Shown: positions 28,110 through 38,358, counted from the first letter of the stretch. The stretch: 64,000 nt of DNA from Rhodohalobacter mucosus (GCF_003150675.1 NZ_QGGB01000006.1:1-64000), one strand, 5' to 3'. Numbers and translations: made by a program. Notes: a model not told the origin generated them from the sequence alone.

Positions 28110-29675
28110 CTACTCTGGTGCGCTTGGATTTTTGCGTCCGGAGACTCCATATACGATCATGCCGATGAAGGCGATTACCAGCATCAGCTGGCCAAACCAG
28201 TCGCCGTACCGTGCAAAGAAGGTTTTATGGTCGGACGTATAGATGGTGAAGGTGAAGGCAGCATCGACCCAGTACTCCGTTTCGAGCTGCACCTTGCCGT
28301 CGGGGGAGATGATTCCGGAAATGCCGTTGTTGGCCGATCGCACAATCCATCGCCGCTGCTCGATCGATCGAAGCCGTGCATAGTCGAAATGCTGCACATG
28401 TCCGTTCGAATCGCCCCACCAGCCGTCGTTGGTGATGATTGTTAGGAAGTCGGCACCGTCCTGCACAAACCGGTTCACCCAACCGGGAAAGACCGAATCG
28501 TAGCAGATCAGTGCGGGTGTGCTGTGCGAATTTACGGAGAAATTAACCGGTTCACGGCCCAGGCCGTACCCCATCAGGTTACCCCAGTCAATCCAGCCAA
28601 AACGGTCGATACGGTGGAAAAAATTCACAAAGGGAAATCGTTCAACCACAGGCACCAGTTTGCCCTTGCGATAAACGCTGTTCTCCTCTGTGGGATGCAG
28701 GTTGAATGCGGCGTTGTAGACCCGGTATGAGGTTCCGTTCCCTGTGGTTCTGTACACGGTTTGTCCGTTCGGTTCCGGAAAGTATTCCACGAACCCCGCT
28801 CCGGCAATCAGTTCCGTATCCCAGACGCGCAGGGAATCGCGGATCCGGTTAAAATGACGATTCTGCAGGGCGAGCGAGCTCATCATGGCGTTTTCGGGCC
28901 ACACCACTACATCGGTATCGTCCGTCACGACGGATGCCGTCTGAGTCAGGATTTTGGTGATGAGATCATCGAGTGTATCATGTCCTCCGTAGGGTGTAAC
29001 ATAGGAGTCTGAATTGGGCTGTACCACGGCTACGTTCAACGGCTCACCCGATTCAGCGGGAATTGAGGCAAAGGCCAGCAGGGAGAAGAGCGGGAACAGA
29101 AGAAACGCCGTAAGAGACTGGTACAACACAGGCTTTTCAGGTCGGGTAAGATAGCGATAAAAAAGCGAGGCGGAGAGCACCACCCAGAATGAGATGCCAA
29201 GCACTCCCGTATATGAAATATACTGAATGGCGCCCGTCAGGTTGGCCCAGCCGTTGCCCAGGGTGAGCCAGGGCCAGGCCAGGTCCCAGTTGTGGTGTAG
29301 AAATTCATAACTGACCCATACAGCGGCCGCAACTACAGCAGAACCGAGGGGATTCATACGTGACCGGAAGAGGGTTCGAATGAGCAGCAGAGGCACGAGC
29401 ATGATCGCCGCATTTGCAACGATCGCGGCAATGCCGCCGGATACCGTTGCCATCATCAGCCAGTAGGTTACCAGCAGGTTCCACAATACAAGTGCAGGAT
29501 AGCTGTAGAGGATGGTTTCCCTTTTTGTGGCGCTCAGCTCCCCGATTCTGAACAGGAAGACGAACGCAGGTATCTGAAGAATTGCCAGATTGAAAGGCGG
29601 AAATGAAAGCGACAGCAGGATGGCGGATAAAAGCGAGAGCGCCCAGGGCCGGTTCCAGATCGGTAAACGTTTCAT
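28110..29675 (-). CDS. lnt: Apolipoprotein N-acyltransferase
   Basis: This 521-residue inner-membrane protein has an N-terminal block of about six to seven membrane helices and a periplasmic nitrilase-like domain. The Glu-Lys-Cys triad is visible as VVWPENAMMSS (Glu), YRKGKLVPVVERFPF (Lys) and PALICYDSVFPG (Cys), and a C-terminal membrane helix follows. It adds the third acyl chain to lipoproteins. Presence of lnt indicates a diderm envelope. Confidence 0.94.
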   Translation of the reverse strand: MKRLPIWNRPWALSLLSAILLSLSFPPFNLAILQIPAFVFLFRIGELSATKRETILYSYPALVLWNLLVTYWLMMATVSGGIAAIVANAAIMLVPLLLIRTLFRSRMNPLGSAVVAAAVWVSYEFLHHNWDLAWPWLTLGNGWANLTGAIQYISYTGVLGISFWVVLSASLFYRYLTRPEKPVLYQSLTAFLLFPLFSLLAFASIPAESGEPLNVAVVQPNSDSYVTPYGGHDTLDDLITKILTQTASVVTDDTDVVVWPENAMMSSLALQNRHFNRIRDSLRVWDTELIAGAGFVEYFPEPNGQTVYRTTGNGTSYRVYNAAFNLHPTEENSVYRKGKLVPVVERFPFVNFFHRIDRFGWIDWGNLMGYGLGREPVNFSVNSHSTPALICYDSVFPGWVNRFVQDGADFLTIITNDGWWGDSNGHVQHFDYARLRSIEQRRWIVRSANNGISGIISPDGKVQLETEYWVDAAFTFTIYTSDHKTFFARYGDWFGQLMLVIAFIGMIVYGVSGRKNPSAPE

Positions 29676-29717
29676 CCGTTCATACAGGTTTGAAATTTCA
29701 TGGTGATGTTGCTTAAA

Positions 29718-30401
29718 TCATTCACTGTAATCCTTTCCGGATACAATGACAACGAATTCGCCCTTAATGGAGTCCTTCTGCTGCCAGCGTTCCAGCAGAG
29801 GCTCCAGTTTGTCGCGGTCGAGCTCCTCAAACTTTTTGGTCAGTTCGCGCGCTACGCATACCCAACGCTCATCACCCGCAAAATCGTGCAGCTGTTTTAA
29901 AAAACGAACCAGCTTATGCGGACTCACATAGATCACCGAGGTGATTTCTGACGCAGCGATCGCTTCAATGCGTGTTTTACGGCCTTTTTTGGGAGGTAAA
30001 AACCCCTCGAACACGTAGCGGTCGCAGGGAAGTCCGCTTGCAGCCAGGGCGGTGGTGGCCGCATCAGGCCCCGGAATGGCGCTAACCGTATGACCATTCC
30101 GGTGTGCCGCGCGGGCAGCAAGGAAACCGGGATCCGAAATTCCGGGCATCCCCGCATCCGAAATTACCGCAATGTCCTGTCCGCCCGCAAGCAGGTTCAT
30201 AATATGACCAACCTTCTGGTGCTCATTGTGTTGATGAAACGAAAAAGTCGGTTTATTGATTTGAAAGTGCTGTAACAGTACCCCTGATGTGCGGGTGTCC
30301 TCGCACGCTATCTGGTCCACGGAACGAAGAGTTTCCACAGCCCTGGGCGAAAAGTCGCTCAGGTTTCCAATGGGTGTCGCTACCAGGTATAATGTTGCCA
30401 C
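29718..30401 (-). CDS. rsmI: 16S rRNA (cytidine-1402-2'-O)-methyltransferase
   Basis: This 227-residue protein has the tetrapyrrole-methylase fold: LYLVATPIGNLSDFSPRA at the N-terminus, CEDTRTSGVLL, FHQHNE, ISDAGMPGISDPG and the PGPDAATTALAASGLP segment. It methylates the ribose of C1402 in 16S rRNA. Length is slightly short of the ~280-residue E. coli enzyme but normal for this phylum. It is divergently oriented from the VOC gene. Confidence 0.93.
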   Translation of the reverse strand: MATLYLVATPIGNLSDFSPRAVETLRSVDQIACEDTRTSGVLLQHFQINKPTFSFHQHNEHQKVGHIMNLLAGGQDIAVISDAGMPGISDPGFLAARAAHRNGHTVSAIPGPDAATTALAASGLPCDRYVFEGFLPPKKGRKTRIEAIAASEITSVIYVSPHKLVRFLKQLHDFAGDERWVCVARELTKKFEELDRDKLEPLLERWQQKDSIKGEFVVIVSGKDYSE

Positions 30402-30611
30402 AGTGGATATATTGGGTTATTCCGCACGGCAGATGACGGTTTTAAATAAGTGACAAAGATAATAACAAAATCTTGTAGTTTGTTCAGGGTTTCCCGAAAC
30501 CCTGGAACTGAGAAGAAAACGGGCATTACAGGGTACATCAACAGAATATATTCCCAGAGACAAACTTTTCGGGATCACACACAAAATTATTAACCGGTTA
30601 ATTACATACTT

Positions 30612-30995
30612 ATGAACTTTCAACCATCCGGCATTAATCATATGACCATTCGAGTAAACGAGATCGAGCGGTCGGAAGAGTTTTACGGGGATATTCTCGG
30701 GTTTGAACTCGTAAGAAAAATGGGACAAAGCATGGCGGTCTACAAAATAGGGGACGAAGATACCCTGGTAATTGTGGAAGCGGAAACGAGTTACGATCCC
30801 AACTCCCGTGATTTCAGGGTAGACCATATCGGGTTTTATCTGAACTCACCGGAAGAAGTAGATGAAATGGCATCCTATCTGCGCGAGCATGAGGTGACCA
30901 TCCTGAGCGGTCCCGCAAACCGTAAAAAAGGGCGATTCGTATTTGCATCCGATCCTGACGGAAATATGATTGAATTTTTCTTTGAAGGAGAGTAA
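30612..30995 (+). CDS. VOC-fold (glyoxalase-like) protein
   Basis: This 127-residue single vicinal-oxygen-chelate domain has metal-ligand positions in INHMTIRV (His), DHIGFYL (His) and a Glu in GNMIEFFFEGE. It resembles glyoxalase/bleomycin-resistance/dioxygenase superfamily members. The substrate cannot be told from sequence. A 210-base gap before it should hold divergent promoters with rsmI. Confidence 0.85.
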   Translation: MNFQPSGINHMTIRVNEIERSEEFYGDILGFELVRKMGQSMAVYKIGDEDTLVIVEAETSYDPNSRDFRVDHIGFYLNSPEEVDEMASYLREHEVTILSGPANRKKGRFVFASDPDGNMIEFFFEGE

Positions 30996-31114
30996 CCCCC
31001 TGCGGAGTGTGACGAACTGATAGAATAGTATAGTATGGCATGTTATTTGCATGCTTGAGAATCGAATACAGACAACCATTTAAACGATTGAAAAGAGCAA
31101 CAGCAAAAGAATTG

Positions 31115-31741
31115 ATGAGCACCGAACAGGAAAAAGAACAGGACCAGGACCAGAAACAGGATATGAAAGGCAGAAACAGATTCAGGCGCGCGGAGAGCCA
31201 TGAGGCAGAAGTAGCCCCGGAAGAGTCCGATATGGATGCGTCAACGCAGACCGATCAGGAGACCGATGAAATTTTACTGGAACAGCAGCAGAAGATCAAT
31301 GAGCTGGAAGCAGAACTACAGGAAGTGAAGGACAATCAGCTGCGTAAGGCTGCAGAGATGGAGAACTTCAGAAAACGGCTTCTGCGCGACCGGGATCAGA
31401 TGTCCAGAATGGCAAAGGAGACGGCCGTTGAAGCGTTCCTGCCCGTTTACGATGACCTGCTCCGTACCATCGAAGCACTGGATAATGCCGATGCGGGCAA
31501 AGCCTACCTGGAAGGCATACGGCTGGTAGCCAATAAGTTTGAAGAAGTGCTTCACCACTTTAACGTGGAAAAAATCGATGAAACCGGCGTTCCTTTCGAC
31601 GTGGACCTTCACGATGCCATGATGCGTCAAAAGCCGGAAGATGACTCCATTGAGAGCGGCACTGTATTGCAGGTGTTTGAAAACGGCTACAAAATGGGAG
31701 ACAAGACACTGCGTCATGCAAAAGTAATTGTGAGCGAGTAA
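31115..31741 (+). CDS. grpE: Nucleotide exchange factor GrpE
   Basis: The ATG at 31115 gives 208 residues. The ATG at 31040 would add a leader unlike GrpE. A charged low-complexity N-terminus is followed by a long coiled coil (~55-110), then the conserved [23 protein letters not shown] and the beta-wing region ([19 protein letters not shown]). It releases ADP from DnaK. dnaJ follows 13 bases downstream; dnaK is not in the window. Confidence 0.93.
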   Translation: MSTEQEKEQDQDQKQDMKGRNRFRRAESHEAEVAPEESDMDASTQTDQETDEILLEQQQKINELEAELQEVKDNQLRKAAEMENFRKRLLRDRDQMSRMAKETAVEAFLPVYDDLLRTIEALDNADAGKAYLEGIRLVANKFEEVLHHFNVEKIDETGVPFDVDLHDAMMRQKPEDDSIESGTVLQVFENGYKMGDKTLRHAKVIVSE

Positions 31742-31754
31742 CCACGGATTTTTT

Positions 31755-32924
31755 ATGTCAAAAAGAGACTACTACGAAATATTAGGTGTTGACAAAAGCG
31801 CAGGTGACGGAGAGCTGAAAAAAGCATACCGCAAACTGGCGATGAAATACCATCCCGACCGAAATAAGGGAGATGCCGATGCGGAAAAGAAGTTCAAGGA
31901 AGCTTCGGAGGCGTATGATGTGCTCCGCGACCCGCAAAAACGCCAGCGGTACGATCAGTTCGGCCATGCTGGAATGAATGGAGGCGGATTCGGCGGCGCT
32001 TCCGATTTCGGAAATGCAGACTTTGAAGACATTTTCAGCCGGTTCAGCGACATCTTCGGCGGAGATATTTTTGGAGGAGACCCGTTTGGGGGCGGACGCG
32101 GACAGAGCCGCCGCCGCAGAGGAACGGGACGGCCGGGATCCGACATGAAGCTGAGGGTAGAGCTCACCCTTGAAGAGATTGCGGAGGGCGCGGAGAAAAC
32201 GCTCAAAGTGAAAAAGCATGTGAAATGTGATGCCTGCAACGGAACCGGAGCGGAGACCGAAGCCGATTTTGAGACCTGCGGCACCTGCAATGGCGTGGGT
32301 GAGGTTCGGCAGGTGTCACGCACCATGTTTGGCCAGTTTGTCAATGTACAACCCTGCCCGACATGCAACGGAGAAGGAAAAATCATTAAAAATCGCTGTT
32401 CAGAGTGCGGTGGTGAAGGCCGCATGAAAAGCGATGAGAAGATCAAGGTTAACATACCGTCGGGCGTGGCCAACGGTAATTATATCACGCTCCGGCGTCA
32501 GGGGAACGCGGGGATACGCGGCGGCCAGCCGGGCGATCTGATCGTTCTGATAGAAGAAAAACCCCATGAGGATTTTGAACGCGAGGGCAATGATATTTTC
32601 TACGATCTCAGTCTGAGTATCCCGGATGCCATTTTGGGTACTGAGGTGCAGGTTCCTACACTGAAGGGAAAAGCCAAAGTTAAAATTGAACCGGGCACAC
32701 AGCCCGGCAAGCTGCTTCGCATGAAAGAGCGGGGCATACGGGGGCTCAATAATTCAGGTACAGGCGATCAATACATTCGCATAAATATGTATGTGCCGAA
32801 AGATCTCACTCCCGAGGAGAGGTCGCATGTGGAAGCGCTGAGGGGCGAAAAACACTTTGATCCGGCGGATGCAAAAGAACGCGACAAGAGCTTCTTTTCC
32901 AAAATTAAAGACGTTTTCGGGTAA
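31755..32924 (+). CDS. dnaJ: Chaperone DnaJ
   Basis: This 389-residue type I J-protein has a J domain with HPD (YHPDRNKG, ~33-35), a Gly/Phe-rich region (~75-120) and four zinc-binding CxxCxGxG repeats ([32 protein letters not shown]). A C-terminal substrate-binding and dimerisation domain follows. It delivers clients to DnaK and stimulates its ATPase. It forms an operon with grpE. Confidence 0.97.
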   Translation: MSKRDYYEILGVDKSAGDGELKKAYRKLAMKYHPDRNKGDADAEKKFKEASEAYDVLRDPQKRQRYDQFGHAGMNGGGFGGASDFGNADFEDIFSRFSDIFGGDIFGGDPFGGGRGQSRRRRGTGRPGSDMKLRVELTLEEIAEGAEKTLKVKKHVKCDACNGTGAETEADFETCGTCNGVGEVRQVSRTMFGQFVNVQPCPTCNGEGKIIKNRCSECGGEGRMKSDEKIKVNIPSGVANGNYITLRRQGNAGIRGGQPGDLIVLIEEKPHEDFEREGNDIFYDLSLSIPDAILGTEVQVPTLKGKAKVKIEPGTQPGKLLRMKERGIRGLNNSGTGDQYIRINMYVPKDLTPEERSHVEALRGEKHFDPADAKERDKSFFSKIKDVFG

Positions 32925-33028
32925 ACCGCAGATGCCGGACAAAAACTGAATGGTGCGGGGTGTCGGTATCTGTCACCCATGTCTTGTATCTTGTTGCCTC
33001 TGGAAATCAACGTGCAATCAAATCTGAT

Positions 33029-34336
33029 ATGGGACTCATAGAAATCGGCATTATAGCAGTGGCTGCGCTTGGAGCGGGTGCGCTCATCACATTTCTGATT
33101 CTGAACTCTAAAATTACACTTCTCAGAGAGAGAAACAGCCTTCAGGAGACAGAACTGGAAGAGCGGGAGAACAGGCTTGAGGCGCAGCGTGCTGAGAAAA
33201 GCGCTCTGGAGACGGAGCTTGCGACGCTGCGAGCCGATTACCGGAATCTTCAGGAGCGGCTGTCGGAGCAGAAGGGGGAACTGGAGGAGCTTCAAAAGAC
33301 CTTTAGAAATGAGTTCAGAAATCTGGCAAACGATATCCTGGAGGAGAAGTCGAAAAAATTTACCGAGCAGAATCGCGAAAAACTGGATGCCCTTCTGAAG
33401 CCGCTCGGCGAAAAAATATCGGAGTTTCAGAAACGTGTTGAAGATACCCACCGTGAGGACGTAAAAGGGCGAAGCGCACTGGATCAGCATCTGAAAACCC
33501 TGCGCGAGCTGAACCAGAAAATGAGCGACGAAGCCCGAAATCTCACCAAAGCCCTTAAAGGCGATACCAAAAAGCAGGGGAACTGGGGAGAGGTGATCCT
33601 GCAGCGGATTCTAGAGAAGTCCGGCCTTCGAAAAGGCTACGAATATCATACCCAGCAGAGCAGCACAAATGAAGACGGCAGGCGGCTTCAGCCCGATGTA
33701 ATCGTACACCTGCCCGATGAGAAGAAATTGGTTGTGGACTCAAAAGTTTCTCTCACCGCCTACGAAAAATATGCATCGGCCGAGGACACCGAAGAGCAGC
33801 AGGCGGCACTTAAACAGCATATTCATTCACTCAGGGCACATGTAAAAGGGCTTGGAAACAAGAACTATGAACAGATTCACGGGTTTCAGAGCCCGGATTT
33901 TGTGCTGATGTTTATTCCCATTGAGCCTGCATTCGGACTCGCAATGCACAACGATCCGGAACTGTACAACGAAGCATTCGATAAAAATATCATCATCGTA
34001 AGTCCCACAACGCTGCTGGCCACGCTTGCCACAATCGACAATGTCTGGAAGCAGGAGTACCAGAATAAAAATGCGATGGATATCGCGGAACGGGGAGGTG
34101 CACTTTACGACAAGTTCGTTCTTTTTGTAGAGAGCATGAAGGATATCGGGAACAGGATACAGCAGACGCAAAAAAGCTATGATGAGGCGATGAACCGCCT
34201 GAGCGAGGGGTCAGGAAACCTGGTCAGACAGACGGAAATGCTCCGTGAACTGGGTGCAAAGGCATCAAAGAAACTTCCGGATGCAATGGTTGACAGAAAA
34301 CCGGACCCCGAAAAAGAAGATCAGGGAGAGGCGTAG
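33029..34336 (+). CDS. rmuC: DNA recombination protein RmuC
   Basis: The ATG at 33029 gives 435 residues and starts with a membrane helix (IGIIAVAALGAGALITFLIL), as usual for RmuC. The ATG at 32960 is less likely. A long coiled coil (~35-150) precedes the RmuC domain with KKQGNWGEVILQRILEKSGLRKG, LPDEKKLVVDSKVSLTAYE and FVLMFIPIEPAF. It limits DNA inversions at short inverted repeats, possibly through a nuclease-like fold. Its 3' end overlaps the convergent gene by 16 bases. Confidence 0.92.
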   Translation: MGLIEIGIIAVAALGAGALITFLILNSKITLLRERNSLQETELEERENRLEAQRAEKSALETELATLRADYRNLQERLSEQKGELEELQKTFRNEFRNLANDILEEKSKKFTEQNREKLDALLKPLGEKISEFQKRVEDTHREDVKGRSALDQHLKTLRELNQKMSDEARNLTKALKGDTKKQGNWGEVILQRILEKSGLRKGYEYHTQQSSTNEDGRRLQPDVIVHLPDEKKLVVDSKVSLTAYEKYASAEDTEEQQAALKQHIHSLRAHVKGLGNKNYEQIHGFQSPDFVLMFIPIEPAFGLAMHNDPELYNEAFDKNIIIVSPTTLLATLATIDNVWKQEYQNKNAMDIAERGGALYDKFVLFVESMKDIGNRIQQTQKSYDEAMNRLSEGSGNLVRQTEMLRELGAKASKKLPDAMVDRKPDPEKEDQGEA

Positions 34337-35226
34337 TTTAGAGGTTCGATCAGGGCAGCCAGATCGTGACCATTATGATTGGAAACGGCCGTATACCAAT
34401 TGTCTTCCCATTTCCAGGAGAGTACGTGTCGTGAGTCCACTTCAGCGATGTGAAAGTCGGTTGTTTTTACACATTTTTCGACAGCTTCCCTGTTCCGAAC
34501 GATATTCCTGTTTTGATCAATCTCATTCACGCTGAATGCAAACAAAAAGATGGATTCATTAATGTCCGGCTGTTGATATTCAAGCAGAGGGGCCTTCATT
34601 CCATTGTAGAAATCGGACATGAATACACCCGCAAATTTAGCGCCGGTAATTTTCGGAACGGTAATGGAGACGCCGTGGTGATCGATCAAATACTGTTCTG
34701 CGTCCTCCTCTGACGATGTTGCAAAGTGGTACGTGGGAGCTTTTCCGCTCGTGTTGGCAAAATGAACAGCGGTGTAATCTTCTACGGTAGCTGCCATGAA
34801 CTCGTCCGCACTGTCCATTCTGTCGAGAAAACGGAGGGTGGTAAGCGTAATAAAGAGAATCACAGCCGCTGCAGCAAGATAACGCAGAGTTGGATAGAGG
34901 ATGGTGCGTGTGAAACTATCATCTTTCACTGTCCCGGAGCTTTCACTGATGCTCTCGGATTCTGTCTCCATATCCCGCAATGAGGAATTTTGGTCCATCT
35001 CCTCAATAAGCCGGTGCACATTTTTTTTCAGGTGTTCGGGTGCCTTGAGACGACGGAGCTTCTCCGAAAGAAGCTTTTTAATCATCATAGCATCTTCATA
35101 CTCTTCACGCACATCAGGATCAGACTCAATATAGGCCATAAAAGCCATTCTGAGCTCATCGGATGCTTCACCGTCGACTACCGCCGGTAAGATATCCAGT
35201 GCCTGTTTTTTTGTTAACCTGATCAT
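34321..35226 (-). CDS. Anti-sigma-factor-like transmembrane protein
   Basis: This 301-residue protein has an N-terminal helical segment like anti-sigma domains (VDGEASDELRMAFMAYIESDPDVREEYEDAMMIKKLL) but no Cys/His zinc site. One membrane helix lies at ~115-133 (YLAAAAVILFITLTTLRFL). A periplasmic C-terminal domain (~140-300) is unassigned. By architecture it may hold a sigma factor at the membrane. No sigma gene is adjacent (the nearest is at 38.4 kb), so the role is tentative. Confidence 0.6.
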   Translation of the reverse strand: MIRLTKKQALDILPAVVDGEASDELRMAFMAYIESDPDVREEYEDAMMIKKLLSEKLRRLKAPEHLKKNVHRLIEEMDQNSSLRDMETESESISESSGTVKDDSFTRTILYPTLRYLAAAAVILFITLTTLRFLDRMDSADEFMAATVEDYTAVHFANTSGKAPTYHFATSSEEDAEQYLIDHHGVSITVPKITGAKFAGVFMSDFYNGMKAPLLEYQQPDINESIFLFAFSVNEIDQNRNIVRNREAVEKCVKTTDFHIAEVDSRHVLSWKWEDNWYTAVSNHNGHDLAALIEPLNYASP

Positions 35227-35392
35227 GTGAAATGAAGTTGTGCTGCTGTAGATTATTTACATATGGAAAGCAATCTTAACCGATTTCTTCCTCTTCCATG
35301 GTCAAAAACGCAAACTTTTTATCCACCATTCACTCCGGAATGCATTTAAGATAGCTGTTAATCACCCGTTTAACCGTATCAACAGCAGCAGG

Positions 35393-36088
35393 TTAACCTT
35401 CCGAAAAGGATTTGAAGAGAGTCCAGGGGGCTTTTTTTGGGATGTTGCCACTGAAATGTATGCTCTTTTTGAGAGTGGGATGGCTGAACTCAATTTCCCG
35501 GGCATGCAGGCAGATACCGGAAGCGTTTGCCGAGCCATATCGTGAGTCTCCCGTGATCGGATAGCCGTGTCCTGCGAGCTGCACGCGTATCTGGTGCGGC
35601 CTCCCGGTCATCAGATTAACTTTCAAAAGTGATTTACCGCACGCTTCACCCAGTTTTTGGAATGAGAGGCGCGCTTCCTTTGCACCGCGGGTATCCCTTG
35701 ATACGATACGCGTGATGTTCTTATTCGGATCCTTGAGCAGAAAATCATCCAGAAAACCGTTGGAGGGTGCGCTGCCCTCTACAATGGCCAGGTAGGTTTT
35801 TTTCAGTTTGCGCCTTCGAACCTGGTCGCTTAATCGGGATGCGGCTTTAGATGTTTTTGCAAGCACCATTACACCGCTAACGGGTTTGTCAAGCCGGTGG
35901 ACCAGGCCCAGAAACACATTGCCGGGTTTTCCGTACTCTTTTTTCAGATAAGCTTTGCACAGCGTGAGCACATCGGGTGTTGCGGTACGGTCTTCCTGAG
36001 AAAGCACACCGGACGGCTTGTTGATGACCAGCAGGTGGTTGTCTTCAAAGAGAATTTCAATATCGGGTTGTGTACCGGTTGTTTTCAT
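35393..36088 (-). CDS. RluA-family pseudouridine synthase
   Basis: This 231-residue protein has the catalytic RluA motif LVHRLDKPVSGVMVLAKTS with the Asp in HRLD, and GRPHQIRVQLAGHGYPITGDSRYG. There is no N-terminal S4 domain, consistent with RluA/TruC-type enzymes modifying rRNA or tRNA uridines. The exact target cannot be told. Its start lies 33 bases from the long heptamer array at 36121. Confidence 0.88.
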   Translation of the reverse strand: MKTTGTQPDIEILFEDNHLLVINKPSGVLSQEDRTATPDVLTLCKAYLKKEYGKPGNVFLGLVHRLDKPVSGVMVLAKTSKAASRLSDQVRRRKLKKTYLAIVEGSAPSNGFLDDFLLKDPNKNITRIVSRDTRGAKEARLSFQKLGEACGKSLLKVNLMTGRPHQIRVQLAGHGYPITGDSRYGSANASGICLHAREIEFSHPTLKKSIHFSGNIPKKAPWTLFKSFSEG

Positions 36089-36120
36089 TTTGTTGAAGTA
36101 GTAAGTGTTAAGTGAAAAGG

Positions 36121-36246
36121 CAGAAGGCAGAAGGCAAAAGTTGGTGGTTCGTTGTTAGTTGTGTGTTGCCAGTTGTCTGTACCCTGCTGCCTGCCGCCTG
36201 TGCCCTGTGCCCTGCCGCCTGTGCCTTGTGGGATGCCGCCTGCACC
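36121..36246. repeat. 18-unit drifting heptamer array
   Basis: Eighteen 7-base units run in one uninterrupted phase. They begin with CAGAAGG (twice), pass through CAAAAGT, TGGTGGT, TAGTTGT, GTGTTGC and CAGTTGT, and end in CTGTGCC, CTGCCGC and CTGCACC. First and last families share almost no bases, yet each neighbour differs by only a few. The array fills most of the gap between the divergent pseudouridine synthase and uvrC genes. Confidence 0.9.
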
Positions 36247-36306
36247 TGAATATAAACCTTTTATCCGGGGATGTGGTTTTCGTATTTTATTCCCGGAGTA
36301 CTGCCT

Positions 36307-38142
36307 ATGCCAATCAGTCTGGAAGAAAAAATATCCCATCTGCCGCTCAAACCCGGTGTTTATCAGTTCAAAGACAGCCGCGGGAACTATCTCTATGTAG
36401 GCAAGGCCAAGCGTCTCCGGAACAGGGTGAGATCCTATTTTCAGAGCTCCCGGAGCCATGACGGGCGCATTCGCCTAATGGTATCCAAGATTGAGGATGT
36501 GGACGTTATTGTTACCGACTCGGAAGCTGAAGCGCTGATACTGGAAAACAACCTTATCAAAAAGCATCAGCCCCGGTACAATATCATGTACAGGGATGAC
36601 AAGTCGTATCCCTACATTTGCGTTACGCCCGGTGGTCGTCCGCGCGTTTACCCGACCCGCACCATCATCCGTGACGGCAGCCGGTATTACGGTCCGTACG
36701 ACCATGTAGGCCATATGAGGCGCATGCTGGAGACCATCCGCAAGGCATTCGGACTTTGTACTTGTGCCGTATCGCCCAAGATGATAGACAAGTCGCGCGG
36801 TGCCCCGAAATGGCACTCCTGTTTTGACGACTATCTGAAGAACTGCTCGGGCGACTGGGACGAGGAGGTGTACCGCACAACCATTGAAAAGGTGGAGAAG
36901 CTTCTGTCGGGAAAAACGGACGATCTGATCCGCGAGGTAAAAGAGGAGATGCAGATTGCCTCGGAAGCGATGGACTTTGAGGAAGCCGCCCGCCTGCGCG
37001 ACAGCATGATCTCCCTGCAGAAGTACAATCAGAAGATGAAAATCGTTGCCAATAAGGATGTTCACCGGGATGTGTTTGCGCTTGATGTGGATGAAGAGCT
37101 GGGTGAAGCGTGCGGCGTTCTGTTCAAGATACGCGAGGGCAAACTGATCGGTAAATTTCACCGGTTTCTGAAGAATATTGAGGGGACTCCGCGCCCTGTA
37201 ATGATGCAGTCGTTTGTTGAGGATTACTATACAAGCCAGTTAGCGGGAGCCATACCTGATGAGGTCTATCTTAGTGATCCCATCGAAGATGACGGTCCGC
37301 TTCTTGAATATCTGTGGGAACAGAGAGGAAAAAAAGTGCCGGTGCTTGTTCCGCAAATCGGAGAGAAAAAACAGCTGATACGGATGGCGGTGACCAATGC
37401 CGGCCTCAATCTGGGTGAAAGGAAACTGGAGAAACAGAAAGCAGAGAAGGAGAGGATACCCCAGGCGGTAAAAGACCTGAAACAGTTTTTATCTTTGTCG
37501 AGGCTGCCGAGGAGAATTGAGTGTTTTGACAACTCCAATATTCAGGGATCGGACCCTGTGGCTTCCATGGTCTGTTTTGTTGATGGCCAGCCCAGAAAGA
37601 GTGAGTACAAGCGGTTCAGGATCAGAACCGTAACCGGTGCGGACGATTATGCATCCATGAAGGAGATTGTGATGAGGCGGTACAAACGAATCAAACGGGA
37701 GAAGCAGCAGCCGCCCGATCTGATACTGATTGACGGAGGCAAAGGTCAGCTGAATGCGGCGCTTGAGGGGCTTCGGGAGATCGATTTTGAGGGACACAGC
37801 GATGTGGCAGGGCTGGCCAAGAGGCTGGAGGAGGTATTTCTTCCCGGCAGGGCCGACCCGGTAATGATTCCAAAAACATCCTCTGCACTCAAGCTGCTTC
37901 AGAGGGCGCGTGATGAGGCACACCGGTTTGCCATCACCTACCACCGCAAAAAACGGTCGGACCGCACGCTAAAGACGGAATTGACCGATATTGAGGGAGT
38001 TGGCGACAAAACGGCAAGAAAACTGCTCTCGGAGTTTGGGTCTGTAAGCAAAATCAGGGAGGCCGGGATGGAAGAGCTGACCGATCTGCTGGGTGCCGTA
38101 ACCGGCGAACGGGTGTACAGGCACTATCGTGATGAAACGTGA
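36307..38142 (+). CDS. uvrC: Excinuclease ABC subunit C
   Basis: The ATG at 36307 gives 611 residues. The one at 36271 adds a non-conserved leader. The GIY-YIG nuclease domain starts at LKPGVYQFKDSRGNYLYVGKAKRLRNR. A UvrB-binding UVR motif follows (EEMQIASEAMDFEEAARLRD, ~205-225), then the RNase H-like 5' nuclease with FDNSNIQGSDPVASMV and DLILIDGGKGQL, and C-terminal helix-hairpin-helix repeats (DIEGVGDKTARKLL). It makes the dual incisions in nucleotide excision repair. Confidence 0.96.
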   Translation: MPISLEEKISHLPLKPGVYQFKDSRGNYLYVGKAKRLRNRVRSYFQSSRSHDGRIRLMVSKIEDVDVIVTDSEAEALILENNLIKKHQPRYNIMYRDDKSYPYICVTPGGRPRVYPTRTIIRDGSRYYGPYDHVGHMRRMLETIRKAFGLCTCAVSPKMIDKSRGAPKWHSCFDDYLKNCSGDWDEEVYRTTIEKVEKLLSGKTDDLIREVKEEMQIASEAMDFEEAARLRDSMISLQKYNQKMKIVANKDVHRDVFALDVDEELGEACGVLFKIREGKLIGKFHRFLKNIEGTPRPVMMQSFVEDYYTSQLAGAIPDEVYLSDPIEDDGPLLEYLWEQRGKKVPVLVPQIGEKKQLIRMAVTNAGLNLGERKLEKQKAEKERIPQAVKDLKQFLSLSRLPRRIECFDNSNIQGSDPVASMVCFVDGQPRKSEYKRFRIRTVTGADDYASMKEIVMRRYKRIKREKQQPPDLILIDGGKGQLNAALEGLREIDFEGHSDVAGLAKRLEEVFLPGRADPVMIPKTSSALKLLQRARDEAHRFAITYHRKKRSDRTLKTELTDIEGVGDKTARKLLSEFGSVSKIREAGMEELTDLLGAVTGERVYRHYRDET

Positions 38143-38358
38143 ACAACTTAGCATGAAAATGTGATAGATAGTTGGCCGGTTAGCGTGTATTGTACAGGAA
38201 ACGCAGGGTTACTGCGCAAAATCTGCAAATTCGGCAGGTGCGGAACCTTGGCACCATATGTGCAGTATATATTAACAGACGCTTGAGCGAAGGCTGAATG
38301 TTCAAATTGAAAATTCTGTTTTCGTATAAGTGTGACAGACTTTAAATTAACTTCAGCC

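Noticed and set aside
31115-32924. grpE-dnaJ without dnaK considered as a broken chaperone operon
   Set aside because: Separate dnaK loci are common; both genes are full length and closely coupled.
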